DNA of 42,517 nt from an uncultured Pelagibacteraceae bacterium (lineage in GTDB: Bacteria > Pseudomonadota > Alphaproteobacteria > Pelagibacterales > Pelagibacteraceae), in the NCBI GenBank assembly GCA_902552805.1, contig CACDIC010000003.1, forward strand, positions 1 through 42,517, given 5' to 3'. Under the pieces are notes generated by a model that did not search any database, was not told the origin of the DNA, and was given only the letters and a program-made list of their open reading frames with translations. The first letter of the stretch is position 1, and the number at the start of each line of letters is the position of its first letter. This document shows, in pieces, positions 30,141 to 39,172 of this stretch. The position numbers and the translations under genes are program-made.

Positions 30141-32661
30141 TTTTTATCAATACAAGTTTATCTTAATATATGCTCTGCGAGATTTAAAAAGGAACTATAA
30201 AAAAATCTCTAGTATAATCATCACTCTGTTCATTAGTCTTTTTATATTAAGTGCAATATTTACTATTGAGGATAGTTTAAAAAAGGAACTCAAAGAAAAT
30301 GCTAAAGAGCTTTTAGGTGGAGACTTAGAAATTGATTATAATAGAAATCAAGGAAATATAGATTTATTAAATAAAGTTGAAGAATTTACAACTATATCAG
30401 AGATGGTTGAATTCAGCACAATGCTTTCGACAACAAATCGAAAGAAAAATAAATCTTTATTCACTAGAATAAAAACAGTTGACCAAAAGTATCCTTTATA
30501 TGGTGAAGTAACTTATGAACCAGCTGATGCTTATGAAAGAATGCAAACTGAACCTTATACAATTTTAATTAATGAGAGTTTATCAAAAACCTTAAATATC
30601 AAAACAAATGAAATTGTAAAAATTCAAGATCAAAAATTTCTTGTTATTGGTAAGGTAAGATCTGTTCCAGATGTAAGTGGATTTGTGACTTTTGGAGATT
30701 GGGTTTTAACAGGTAAACAAACTTTAGATATCTTAAAACTTAACGGAATAGGAAATTTTTTAAATTATGAATATAAAGTCAAATTCAATAACAATGATAA
30801 TCCAGAAATAATTATAAAAAAAATCGAAAGTATTTTTAAAGATGATCAAAAGGTAAAAATTAGATATCCAGAAAATGCAGCAAGTGGATTAAAAAGAGTA
30901 ATTGGTAACTTTTCACAATTTTTATCCCTTGTCTCAATAAGTGCGATGCTTATTGCTGGTATTGGTATTGCTAATACTCTTTTGTCTTTTATAAATCAAA
31001 ATAACTTGTCTATAGCAGTAAGAAAGGCCTTAGGTTTCTATTCTGGTAATATTAAAAAACTTTATTATCTTCAATTGGTAATATTATTATTTATAATTAC
31101 TATTTCAGCATATTTAAGTAGTTTATTAATTGTGCCATTAGCAGACAAATATTTGTCAAGTAGCTTTGGACTTAAGATAAATTTATTTTTTTCTTTTTTT
31201 AATTTTTTAAAAATATTTTTAATAGGTTTATTAGTTTTGATAATTTTTTCGATTCCTACAATTAGTTCTATCGATCAAGTCAAAGCTTCAAGTCTATTTA
31301 GAAATGTATTCCAAAACTTACAATTTTATTATTCAAAAAAATTAATTTGCATGAGTATTATAATGTTGTCGATTTTGATTTTAATATTTACTTATAGATC
31401 AGAAAATCTTGTTTATAGTCTTGGGTATTTTGGGGCATTTTTTATTTGTTTGATTATCTTTTTTCTACTTTCGAAGTTAATCATATTTTCTCTAAAAAAG
31501 TTTAAATTTAATTCGAGCACTCCTTTAAAAGTATCTATTAAAAATATTACACAATCAAAAAGTATTACACCTATAACAATTATGTCTTTAGGCCTTGGTG
31601 TTACATTACTTTTGACCTTGGCATTAGTTGGAACTAATTTTAAAAGAGAGATAGCAAAATCAATACCTGACATCGCTCCTGATTATTTTTTTGTGGGCAT
31701 TCAAAATGGAGAGCGTGAAAAGTTTGAACAAAGAATTTTATCAATGGATCCTGGAGCAAATATTGAAATTGTGCCAATGGTTTCTTCAGGAATAGTAAAA
31801 ATTAATGGTATAAATCCAAACACATATATTACTCCTGAAAATGATAGTTATTGGGTTATTGGCAGTGAACGGAGATCATCTTGGACAAAAGAAGTTCCTG
31901 AGGATAATCTAATTATTGATGGTAAGTGGTGGGATTTGTCTAAACCAAATCAACTTCAGATATCATTAGACGCTAAGGTTGCAAAAGATTTTAATATTAA
32001 ATTAGGGGATATATTTACTTTAAATATTTATGGTAGAGAAATTGATGGTGAAATAGTCAACTTTAGACAAGTTGATTATAGAGATCTAAATATAAATTTT
32101 GCAATGCTTTTTAACCCTGACTTTGCAAAAAATATTCCTCACGAATATTTAGCAACCACAAAGTTCTATGATTTAAATAAATTTGATGAAACAAAAATGC
32201 TTGAAATTTTCCCTAGTTTATCAATGATTAAAATTTCTGATTATTTAAATAAAGTAACTAATGTCTTAAATAAAGTTTTCATAGCAGTTATTGTAATTTC
32301 AACAGTCACTATCGTCATTGGTTTAATTGTAATATCAAGTGCAATAATGGTCCAAGGAAAAGTAAGAGAATACCAAAATTTGGTTTTTAAAATTCTAGGT
32401 TTTTCAAGAAAAGAGATTGTTTTTTCTTCGCTGATTGAATTTGTGATTATCTTTATATCTGTAATAATGATTGCAATTTTGTTTGCTGTAGTTGGTTCAA
32501 AATTTATTATTGAAAATATATTTGAATTATTCTGGAGGTTTGATCTTAAAGTTTTGATTTATCTTGGTTTATCCGTTGGTTTAGTAACGTTGGTGTTAAT
32601 ATTATTAACTAATATCAAATATTTAAATCCAAAGGTTTATCCTCTTATAAGAAATCAATGA
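30124..32661 (+). CDS. FtsX-like ABC permease, YbbP-like
   Basis: From the ATG at 30124 the protein has 845 residues and overlaps the ATPase gene by 17 bases. It has the ten-helix YbbP layout: one N-terminal helix, a periplasmic domain (~50-250), a first FtsX block around 265-400 (FLSLVSISAMLIAGIGIANTLLSF), a middle block, a second periplasmic domain and a final FtsX block (VFIAVIVISTVTIVIGLIVISSAIMVQGKVREYQNLVFKILGFSRKEI). Its ATPase partner is encoded directly upstream. Such permeases usually move or extract lipid-like molecules or drive periplasmic work. Confidence 0.92.
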   Translation: MEKLNNFYQYKFILIYALRDLKRNYKKISSIIITLFISLFILSAIFTIEDSLKKELKENAKELLGGDLEIDYNRNQGNIDLLNKVEEFTTISEMVEFSTMLSTTNRKKNKSLFTRIKTVDQKYPLYGEVTYEPADAYERMQTEPYTILINESLSKTLNIKTNEIVKIQDQKFLVIGKVRSVPDVSGFVTFGDWVLTGKQTLDILKLNGIGNFLNYEYKVKFNNNDNPEIIIKKIESIFKDDQKVKIRYPENAASGLKRVIGNFSQFLSLVSISAMLIAGIGIANTLLSFINQNNLSIAVRKALGFYSGNIKKLYYLQLVILLFIITISAYLSSLLIVPLADKYLSSSFGLKINLFFSFFNFLKIFLIGLLVLIIFSIPTISSIDQVKASSLFRNVFQNLQFYYSKKLICMSIIMLSILILIFTYRSENLVYSLGYFGAFFICLIIFFLLSKLIIFSLKKFKFNSSTPLKVSIKNITQSKSITPITIMSLGLGVTLLLTLALVGTNFKREIAKSIPDIAPDYFFVGIQNGEREKFEQRILSMDPGANIEIVPMVSSGIVKINGINPNTYITPENDSYWVIGSERRSSWTKEVPEDNLIIDGKWWDLSKPNQLQISLDAKVAKDFNIKLGDIFTLNIYGREIDGEIVNFRQVDYRDLNINFAMLFNPDFAKNIPHEYLATTKFYDLNKFDETKMLEIFPSLSMIKISDYLNKVTNVLNKVFIAVIVISTVTIVIGLIVISSAIMVQGKVREYQNLVFKILGFSRKEIVFSSLIEFVIIFISVIMIAILFAVVGSKFIIENIFELFWRFDLKVLIYLGLSVGLVTLVLILLTNIKYLNPKVYPLIRNQ

Positions 32662-32671
32662 TCACTAAGAT

Positions 32672-33739
32672 CTATTTAGCCTTCTCCATCAGCCAAAGGT
32701 TATCACTCGCCAAAAAATAAATTTTTCCATTTTTTGGATGAACCTGGATATCTCTAATTCGTCCGATCTCATCTTTAAAAATTATATCTTCTTTTATGTT
32801 GGACAAATCATTGAAGATAAGTTTTCTTAAGGATTGATCTTTTAGTGATGTAATTAAAGCATGACCATTCCATTCATTAAATTCCTTTCCTTCATAAATT
32901 GTAATTGCACTTGTTGCAATTGAAGGCACCCAATATTGGATTGCTTTTGTAAAGCCAGGTTTCCACTTTGGACCAATAGGAAAGCCAGAATAATTTTTTC
33001 CTCCCCAGCCTAATATTTTCCAACCATAATTTTCACCTTTTTTTACTTCACCAAACCAATCGCCACCTTTGGCACCATGATTACTCATATAAATTTTACC
33101 ATCATATGATGATAAAGTTAGACCTTGAGGATTTCTTATACCAATTTGATAAATTTCAGGTAGCCAATCTGGTTTATCTACAAATTTAGGATTGTCATTT
33201 GGAATACTTCCATCAAGATTAATTCTTATAATACTCCCAGGATGTTTTGAGGGGTCTTGGGCAATCATGCCTTTACCTCTTTCACCGGCAGAGGCAAATA
33301 TGTGATTATCTTTGATCGCTAACCTTGAACCAAAATGATAACCAGAATCAATAGGAGGTTCAGCTTGAAAAATATTTTTAAAATTTAATTTTTTTTTATC
33401 AAAAATAGCTTTAGCAATAGAGGTACTTGTTTTCCCATTACCTCTGTTTTCAGAATATGAAACATAAATAAAATTATCTTTATATAAGATATCCAAAAGT
33501 CCGCCTTGTCCATGTTCTAAAAAATTTAGGTTATGATCAACTTCAAAAGCTTTTTTTTGGAATATATCTATGATCTTAATTTTTCCACTTTTTTCAGTAA
33601 TAATTAGTTCTTGATTATTAATAAAAGACGAACCCCATGGGTCGTTAAGAGTAACTAATTTTTTTAATTTTAAATTTTGAGCAAATAAATTAGTTGAAAA
33701 AAATGTAAAAAATATAATTACAAAAAAAAGTTTTTTCAC
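32672..33739 (-). CDS. PQQ-type sugar dehydrogenase (glucose/sorbosone dehydrogenase family)
   Basis: The preferred start is the GTG at 33739, which puts a clean signal peptide (VKKLFFVIIFFTFFSTNLFA) at the front and follows the SDR stop by one base; an ATG at 33766 would add nine residues. The mature protein is a six-bladed propeller: NDPWGSSFINNQELIITEKSGKIKII, FLEHGQGGLLDI, PPIDSGYHFGSRLAI, PEIYQIGIRNPQGLTLSSYDGKIYMSNHGAKGGD and GENYGWKILGWG. Relatives oxidise sugars in the periplasm with PQQ. Whether this one binds PQQ or the genome makes it cannot be told here. Confidence 0.9.
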   Translation of the reverse strand: MKKLFFVIIFFTFFSTNLFAQNLKLKKLVTLNDPWGSSFINNQELIITEKSGKIKIIDIFQKKAFEVDHNLNFLEHGQGGLLDILYKDNFIYVSYSENRGNGKTSTSIAKAIFDKKKLNFKNIFQAEPPIDSGYHFGSRLAIKDNHIFASAGERGKGMIAQDPSKHPGSIIRINLDGSIPNDNPKFVDKPDWLPEIYQIGIRNPQGLTLSSYDGKIYMSNHGAKGGDWFGEVKKGENYGWKILGWGGKNYSGFPIGPKWKPGFTKAIQYWVPSIATSAITIYEGKEFNEWNGHALITSLKDQSLRKLIFNDLSNIKEDIIFKDEIGRIRDIQVHPKNGKIYFLASDNLWLMEKAK

Positions 33740-33740
33740 C

Positions 33741-34451
33741 TTATGAAAGTTTAGATCTTCCACCATCTACTGCAATAATTTGACCTGTTATCCAGGAGCT
33801 ATCTTCAGTGATTAAAAATCTAGCCAAAGAGGCAGAGTCTTTACCCTCTCCCAATCTTTTTAGTGGGTGGGCCTTTGCAATTCCATCTGCTAAGGCTTTA
33901 TTCTTTAACATAGGCTCAGCAATTTTTGAATTAGTTAAGCTTGGTGCAATACAATTCACTCTTATGTTTGGAGCAAATTCAGCTGCAAGCGAGACCGTTA
34001 AACCCTCAACAGCTGCTTTTGTTGATGCAATAATTGCGTGATTAGTAAATCCTCTTTGAGCAGCAACGGTTGAAAATAAAACTATTGAGCCTTTATTTTT
34101 TTTCAAACTCTCTTGATACCCCTTAATAACTTCAACTGCAGAATAAAGATTCAATTTCATACATTTTACAAAATCTTGCTCTGCTACCATTCTTACAGGT
34201 TTTAAATCAATTGAACCAACACAATAAGCAACTCCTTTTACATCTGAAATATCATTTTTAACTTTTTCTATAAATCCTTCTTCCAAAACATCTGCGATAG
34301 TAAAAGGACACCCTAATCTCTCTGAAATATTTTTGACCTCGTTTTCATCTCTACCTACTAAATGTACGCTATTTCCAGAATTTACTAATTGTTCAGCCAA
34401 GCTAGATCCGATTGAACCTGTCGCACCAAAAATAAGATATTTTTCTGACAT
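33741..34451 (-). CDS. SDR-family protein lacking the catalytic tyrosine
   Basis: The 236-residue protein has an SDR Rossmann fold: IFGATGSIGSSLAEQL at the start, NLYSAVEVI, GSIVLFSTVAAQRG with the catalytic serine region, and a family-typical C-terminus. At the place of the Tyr-x-x-x-Lys pair the sequence reads HAIIASTKAAVEGL, so the lysine (K145) is present but isoleucine replaces tyrosine (I141). Normal SDR reduction is therefore doubtful; binding or a changed chemistry is possible. It is divergent from a photolyase-related gene, 28 bases apart. Confidence 0.9.
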   Translation of the reverse strand: MSEKYLIFGATGSIGSSLAEQLVNSGNSVHLVGRDENEVKNISERLGCPFTIADVLEEGFIEKVKNDISDVKGVAYCVGSIDLKPVRMVAEQDFVKCMKLNLYSAVEVIKGYQESLKKNKGSIVLFSTVAAQRGFTNHAIIASTKAAVEGLTVSLAAEFAPNIRVNCIAPSLTNSKIAEPMLKNKALADGIAKAHPLKRLGEGKDSASLARFLITEDSSWITGQIIAVDGGRSKLS

Positions 34452-34479
34452 AAAAAATTTAATTAGTTATATTTTATTT

Positions 34480-35970
34480 ATGAAGTTATTTTTTATACTG
34501 GGCAATCAATTATTTCCATCAAAATACTTAGACCGCTTCAAAAAAGACCACCTTTTTTTCATGGCTGAAGATTATGAGTTATGTACTTATGAAAAACATC
34601 ACAAACAAAAAATTCTTTTATTTTTGTCATCAATGCGATCCCACGCTGATGTACTTAAAAAAGATAAATTTAAAATTGAATACTCTAAAATAGAGGATAA
34701 AGAATTTAAAGATAGTTATTTCAAAAAGCTTAAAAAAGTAATTAGCTCAAAAAAAATAAGGGAAATATCCAGTTTTGAAGTTGAAGATAAGTTTTTTGAA
34801 AAAAAAATAAATCAATTTACTAATAAAGAAAAAATAAAATGGAATATTATCCAGACTCCAATGTTTTTAAATTCAAGAGAGGATTTTAAAAAATATTTAT
34901 CTAAATCTAAAAAACCATTTATGGCAACTTTCTACAAAGATGTCAGAAAAAAATCTGGAATACTAATGGGTGCTGATGGGAATCCTTCTGGAGGTAAGTG
35001 GAGTTTTGATGAGGATAATAGAAATAAATTACCAAAAAATATTTCAATCCCAAAATTTCCAAAAATAAATGAAACCTCTCATACTAAAAACCTAAAGCCT
35101 ATTGTTGAAAAGCTATTTAAGGATCATCCCGGGAGTACTAAAAATTTCTGGTTTGCTACAGAACACAATGATGTATTGAAGCTTTTAAATTTTTTTATTA
35201 AAGAAAAATCAAATTTATTTGGTGATTATGAGGATGCAGTTGATCAAAAAGATAATATTTTATTTCATAGTGCACTAAGCCCTTATGTAAATTTAGGTTT
35301 AATCACACCGGAATTTATAATAAAAAAAATTTTAGATTTTCATAAAAGTAAAAAAATAAGACTAAATTCTTTAGAAGGGTACGTTCGTCAATTAATTGGT
35401 TGGAGAGAATTTATGAGAGGAATTTATCAAAGTTATTCTAATGAAATGGAGACAGGAAATTTTTTCAAACAAAATCGTAAGATGAAAAAATCCTGGTATG
35501 ATGGGACTACTGGATTACCACCATTGGATTATGCAATTAAGAATGCATTAAATCATGGATGGTCTCACCATATTGAAAGACTCATGATTTTATCAAACAT
35601 CATGAACCTCTGCGAGATTAAACCCACTATTGTTTACAAGTGGTTTATGGAGATGTTTGTGGACTCATCAGATTGGGTGATGGTTCCAAATGTTTATGGA
35701 ATGGGATTGTTTAGTGATGGTGGAATATTTGCAACTAAACCATACATTTGTGGATCAAGTTATTTTATGAAGATGATGGATTTTAAAAGAGGTGATTGGT
35801 GCAATATAATGGATGGTCTTTATTGGAGATTTATAGATAGAAATAGAAAGTTTTTTTTAAAAAATCCAAGGCTTTCAATGATGGTCAGAATTTTCGATAA
35901 AATGAAAAATGAAAGAAAAAAATTGATTTTGTCAGCTGCGGATAAATTCATTAAAGAAAATACAATTTAG
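34480..35970 (+). CDS. Cryptochrome/photolyase-related protein (DPRP, PF04244 type)
   Basis: From ATG 34480 the protein has 496 residues. The N-terminal part ([30 protein letters not shown]) and C-terminal FAD region ([50 protein letters not shown]) match deoxyribodipyrimidine photolyase-related proteins. Members of this family usually bind FAD, a lumazine and a [4Fe-4S] cluster. Here the region that normally carries three cluster cysteines is shortened (TKPYICGSS to [14 protein letters not shown]), and the first cysteine appears replaced by proline in GLPPLDYAI. The cluster is thus probably missing. A DUF2256 gene follows with a one-base overlap. An open frame upstream to 34333 lies in the SDR gene and is not used. 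Confidence 0.9.
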   Translation: MKLFFILGNQLFPSKYLDRFKKDHLFFMAEDYELCTYEKHHKQKILLFLSSMRSHADVLKKDKFKIEYSKIEDKEFKDSYFKKLKKVISSKKIREISSFEVEDKFFEKKINQFTNKEKIKWNIIQTPMFLNSREDFKKYLSKSKKPFMATFYKDVRKKSGILMGADGNPSGGKWSFDEDNRNKLPKNISIPKFPKINETSHTKNLKPIVEKLFKDHPGSTKNFWFATEHNDVLKLLNFFIKEKSNLFGDYEDAVDQKDNILFHSALSPYVNLGLITPEFIIKKILDFHKSKKIRLNSLEGYVRQLIGWREFMRGIYQSYSNEMETGNFFKQNRKMKKSWYDGTTGLPPLDYAIKNALNHGWSHHIERLMILSNIMNLCEIKPTIVYKWFMEMFVDSSDWVMVPNVYGMGLFSDGGIFATKPYICGSSYFMKMMDFKRGDWCNIMDGLYWRFIDRNRKFFLKNPRLSMMVRIFDKMKNERKKLILSAADKFIKENTI

Positions 35971-36098
35971 TGAAAAAAGAAAATTTACCAATTAAGGTTT
36001 GTCCAATATGTCAAAGGCCTTTTAAGTGGAGAAAAAAATGGAGACTTAATTGGGAAAAAGTTAAGTATTGTTCAAAAAAATGTTCATCAAAAAAATGA
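35970..36098 (+). CDS. DUF2256 small zinc-finger-like protein
   Basis: This 42-residue protein starts with GTG overlapping the last base of the previous stop. It carries two CxxC-type pairs, [16 protein letters not shown] and [11 protein letters not shown], the DUF2256 pattern of a likely zinc ribbon. In marine bacteria DUF2256 genes are regularly found next to cryptochrome or photolyase genes, in my recollection, which fits here. Its stop overlaps the ATG of the next gene by four bases (ATGA). A role with the flavoprotein is inference. Confidence 0.85.
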   Translation: MKKENLPIKVCPICQRPFKWRKKWRLNWEKVKYCSKKCSSKK

Positions 36099-37525
36099 AA
36101 AATTTTTATAACTATTTGATTTTATTTTTATTAATAATTCTTACAAACAACGTTCGCGCAGAATTTTTTGAGGATCTATCAAAAATTATTGAGAATAATG
36201 AAAAAAGACTGAGTTATGGAATTTCAGTAACAGATTTTAATATGGATGGAAACTATGAGTTTTTAGTTACAGGTTTTGGTTTTCCGAATTTAGCGTTATC
36301 TTTTCAGGATGGAAAATTGAAAAATATAAACCAACAAAAAATTTTCTCAGACACTTCAAAGAAAGCCATTGGTGTTGCTGCTTGTGATATAGATAAAGAT
36401 GGCTTTGAAGAAATCTACTTTTTAAATACTGATACATATAGTGGAGTTAAAAAATATTCAGACAGATTATTGGACATAAAAGATAATAATTATTTTGATT
36501 TATTTGAATTAGAAAAAAATAGAGAAAATCTAAATTTAACAGCAGGAAGATCTGTTGTTTGTGTAGATAGAAAGGGAGATGGTGAATATGGAATTTATGT
36601 TGCAAACTACGGAGGACCAACAAGGTTTTATGAGATTGAAAATGAACTTATCAAAGATAAAGCTGAGAATTTAAATCTTGATAATATTACTGGTGGAAGA
36701 GCAGTTGTATCAGGGCATATCTTGACAGAAAGAGCAGATATTTTTGCGGCCAATGAGAGAGGAGCAAATTTTCTTTTTAAAAATAATAATGGAAATTTCG
36801 ATGATGTTGCATTTGATTATAGATTAGATGATTCAATCCAAAATGGAAGGGGCACAGCTCTATCAGACATATATTACCGGGGTAGATTAGATATTTTAAG
36901 TGGTAATTGGCTTGGATATCACAGAGCTTGGGTCTTGGAAAATAATAAATTTAAAGACATTGGAAATAAAGATTTTGATGAACCCTCTAGAATAAGAACA
37001 ATTATTTCCGCAGATTTTGATAATGATGGTTTTGATGAAGTTTTCATGAACAATATAGCAGAACCAAATAAGTTATTTCGTATTAAAAATAATGGAAAAT
37101 TTGAGCAGATAGATTTTAAGGTAGGGCTCGAAGCTAATGGATACGGAACTGGGGCTGCAGTCGCGGATATAGATAATGATGGAATTTTAGAGTTATTAGT
37201 TTCTCGTGGCGAAAGTAAAGCACAAACATTAACTTTGTATAAAGCAAAAGTAAATAAAGGAAATAAATACCTAAGGATTAAACCGTTAAATAAATATGGT
37301 TCACCAGCAAGAGGAGCCACTGTAACATTAATAACTAATCAAAGAAAACACTCAAAAACGATTGATGCAGGATCCGGTTACTTATGCCAAATGGAACCTG
37401 TGGCACATTATGGAATTAGAAAAAAAGAAAAAAATTTTAAAGTAGAAATTAGATGGACAAATGGAAGTAAAAAAATGATTGATATAAAGAAACTTAACCA
37501 AACAATTATTGTAAGGCAGAAATGA
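36095..37525 (+). CDS. Secreted FG-GAP repeat protein with ASPIC/UnbV domain
   Basis: From the ATG at 36095 the protein has 476 residues with a signal peptide ([22 protein letters not shown]). Several FG-GAP-like calcium loops follow: [35 protein letters not shown] and [15 protein letters not shown]. The C-terminal ~90 residues form an ASPIC/UnbV (CRTAC1) domain, [20 protein letters not shown] followed by [16 protein letters not shown]. It is probably a propeller-shaped exported or surface protein that binds calcium. A more upstream start at 36068 would remove the clear signal peptide. It overlaps the next gene by four bases. Confidence 0.87.
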   Translation: MKNFYNYLILFLLIILTNNVRAEFFEDLSKIIENNEKRLSYGISVTDFNMDGNYEFLVTGFGFPNLALSFQDGKLKNINQQKIFSDTSKKAIGVAACDIDKDGFEEIYFLNTDTYSGVKKYSDRLLDIKDNNYFDLFELEKNRENLNLTAGRSVVCVDRKGDGEYGIYVANYGGPTRFYEIENELIKDKAENLNLDNITGGRAVVSGHILTERADIFAANERGANFLFKNNNGNFDDVAFDYRLDDSIQNGRGTALSDIYYRGRLDILSGNWLGYHRAWVLENNKFKDIGNKDFDEPSRIRTIISADFDNDGFDEVFMNNIAEPNKLFRIKNNGKFEQIDFKVGLEANGYGTGAAVADIDNDGILELLVSRGESKAQTLTLYKAKVNKGNKYLRIKPLNKYGSPARGATVTLITNQRKHSKTIDAGSGYLCQMEPVAHYGIRKKEKNFKVEIRWTNGSKKMIDIKKLNQTIIVRQK

Positions 37526-38211
37526 AAAAAATATTCAATATATTTTTAATTGTATTTTTAATATCATTTCAGCTTAAGTCGTTTGCGGGAGAAAAAAATT
37601 ATCACAAAGAGCTCATTACTGATTGGTCTAGAATATTCCCAGATAAAAATAGAAATGCTGCAGGACCAAAATTTTTTAAATACATCATAGATAAAAAAAT
37701 AACTTACAAAGACTTTGTTGAATTTAACAAATTATATTGTGCAGTTTCTGGATCTTTAATTGACCCAAATAGTGACACAGAATTCTTATTTATAAAAGAA
37801 AGTAAAACGAATAAAAAAATTTGTGGAAACTATTATAGGTGTTGTGTTCCATGCTCGTGTGATCTTATGAAGTATTCTGAAGCCCAAAAGATGAAACATA
37901 AATTTGAGGATGGTTTTAGAGAATTCTATGTTTTAACAATAAAAAATCCTTGTTCTAAAAAAGATTTTCCTAATAGAGTAAATAAAGATTATTTTTGTGA
38001 TGGTGAAAAAATCAATAAATCAGAAGTGTATAGTTTTAATGATCGAATAGTAATAGGTTTATTGCACAATGGGAAAAATTGTGCGAAAGATGAGGTGGAC
38101 TTTGTTAAAAGTCATGAAGTGACGGGTAGATATTGCGAGTTGAGAAATAATACACCTTTAGAAAATTTAGATGCTGGTATGGGTGATATTTTCATAAAAC
38201 TAGCAAGATAA
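37522..38211 (+). CDS. Exported cysteine-rich hypothetical protein
   Basis: This 229-residue protein has a signal peptide ([23 protein letters not shown]) and about ten cysteines in the mature part, including a dense cluster CGNYYRCCVPCSCD. The pattern suggests disulfides or a metal site in the periplasm. I do not recognise a family. It overlaps the stop of the ASPIC/UnbV gene by four bases, so the two exported proteins are probably made together and may interact. Confidence 0.75.
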   Translation: MKKIFNIFLIVFLISFQLKSFAGEKNYHKELITDWSRIFPDKNRNAAGPKFFKYIIDKKITYKDFVEFNKLYCAVSGSLIDPNSDTEFLFIKESKTNKKICGNYYRCCVPCSCDLMKYSEAQKMKHKFEDGFREFYVLTIKNPCSKKDFPNRVNKDYFCDGEKINKSEVYSFNDRIVIGLLHNGKNCAKDEVDFVKSHEVTGRYCELRNNTPLENLDAGMGDIFIKLAR

Positions 38212-38234
38212 TAAATTTTAAGAAAACTTTTAGA

Positions 38235-38954
38235 TTGAACATAATTATTCTACAACACATTAAAATTGAAGATCCGGGTTATATAAAGGATTTAATGATG
38301 GCTGACGGATTTAATCTTACTACAATTGAATTAGATGAGGGTCAAAAAATTCCAACAAATTTGAATGAATTCGATGGAATGTTTTGTATGGGAGGTCCGA
38401 TGGATACTTATATGGAAAAAGAATTTCCTTGGTTAGTTGAGGAAAAAAAAAGAATTAAAGAATTTGTTATTGATTTAAAAAAACCATATTTAGGTTTTTG
38501 TTTAGGTTGTCAGTTGTTAGGTGAGGTTGTTGGTGGTAAAATTGTTAAATCAAGGCCAGCAGAGATTGGAATGATGGACATCAATTTCACCCAAGAAAAA
38601 AATAAAGACAACTTATTCTCAAAATTTCCTGACCAAATTAAAAGTTTACAATGGCACTCTTACGAGGTCCAAGAAATAGAAAATAATAATGATGTCACTT
38701 TGTTGGCGTCATCTCCAATTACTAAATATCAAATTTTTAAATATCAAGATCATGCTTACGGTATTCAATTCCACATTGAGATAAAAGAAACGACTGTAAA
38801 AGAGTGGGGATGTGTACCAGAATATAAAAAAGCCCTTGAAGATCAGTTAGGAAATGGAGCGTTAGAAAAATTTGATCAATCTGCTAAAGATAATATGACA
38901 GATATGAATAATTATTCTAAGATTCTTTATAATAACTTTAAAAAACTTTTATGA
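38235..38954 (+). CDS. Class I glutamine amidotransferase, GMP synthase-like
   Basis: The 239-residue protein most likely starts at a TTG (38235), reading MNIIILQHIKIEDPGYI; the next Met codons lie in LMMADG and would cut into the fold. It has FDGMFCMGGPMDTYMEKEFPWL, the nucleophile elbow PYLGFCLGCQLLGEVVGG with the catalytic cysteine, and YGIQFHIEI with the His and Glu of the triad. Stand-alone proteins of this type include putative glutamine amidotransferases and peptidases; the partner or acceptor is unknown. It overlaps the next gene by four bases. Confidence 0.88.
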   Translation: MNIIILQHIKIEDPGYIKDLMMADGFNLTTIELDEGQKIPTNLNEFDGMFCMGGPMDTYMEKEFPWLVEEKKRIKEFVIDLKKPYLGFCLGCQLLGEVVGGKIVKSRPAEIGMMDINFTQEKNKDNLFSKFPDQIKSLQWHSYEVQEIENNNDVTLLASSPITKYQIFKYQDHAYGIQFHIEIKETTVKEWGCVPEYKKALEDQLGNGALEKFDQSAKDNMTDMNNYSKILYNNFKKLL

Positions 38955-39172
38955 ATAATAAAATTTTTGAGTGGGCAGGTGTTATCACTGCAATAATGTA
39001 CTCATTATTTGTGGCTATGAACATTGGTATAGAGTTTTTTGGTTTTTGTTTACTACTTATATCTGCAATTCTAATTGGAATTTGGGCTTATCGAGGTGGT
39101 CATAGAGGAATATTATTTTTACAATTCTTTTATGCTACAGCTGGGATTATTGGCATGTTTAGATGGTTTTAG
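38951..39172 (+). CDS. Small membrane protein
   Basis: The 73-residue protein has three hydrophobic segments (residues ~8-26, ~28-45 and ~52-70) and a YRGGHRG turn between the last two. I do not recognise a family. It overlaps the amidotransferase gene by four bases and is convergent with the photolyase-like gene. Confidence 0.65.
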   Translation: MNNKIFEWAGVITAIMYSLFVAMNIGIEFFGFCLLLISAILIGIWAYRGGHRGILFLQFFYATAGIIGMFRWF

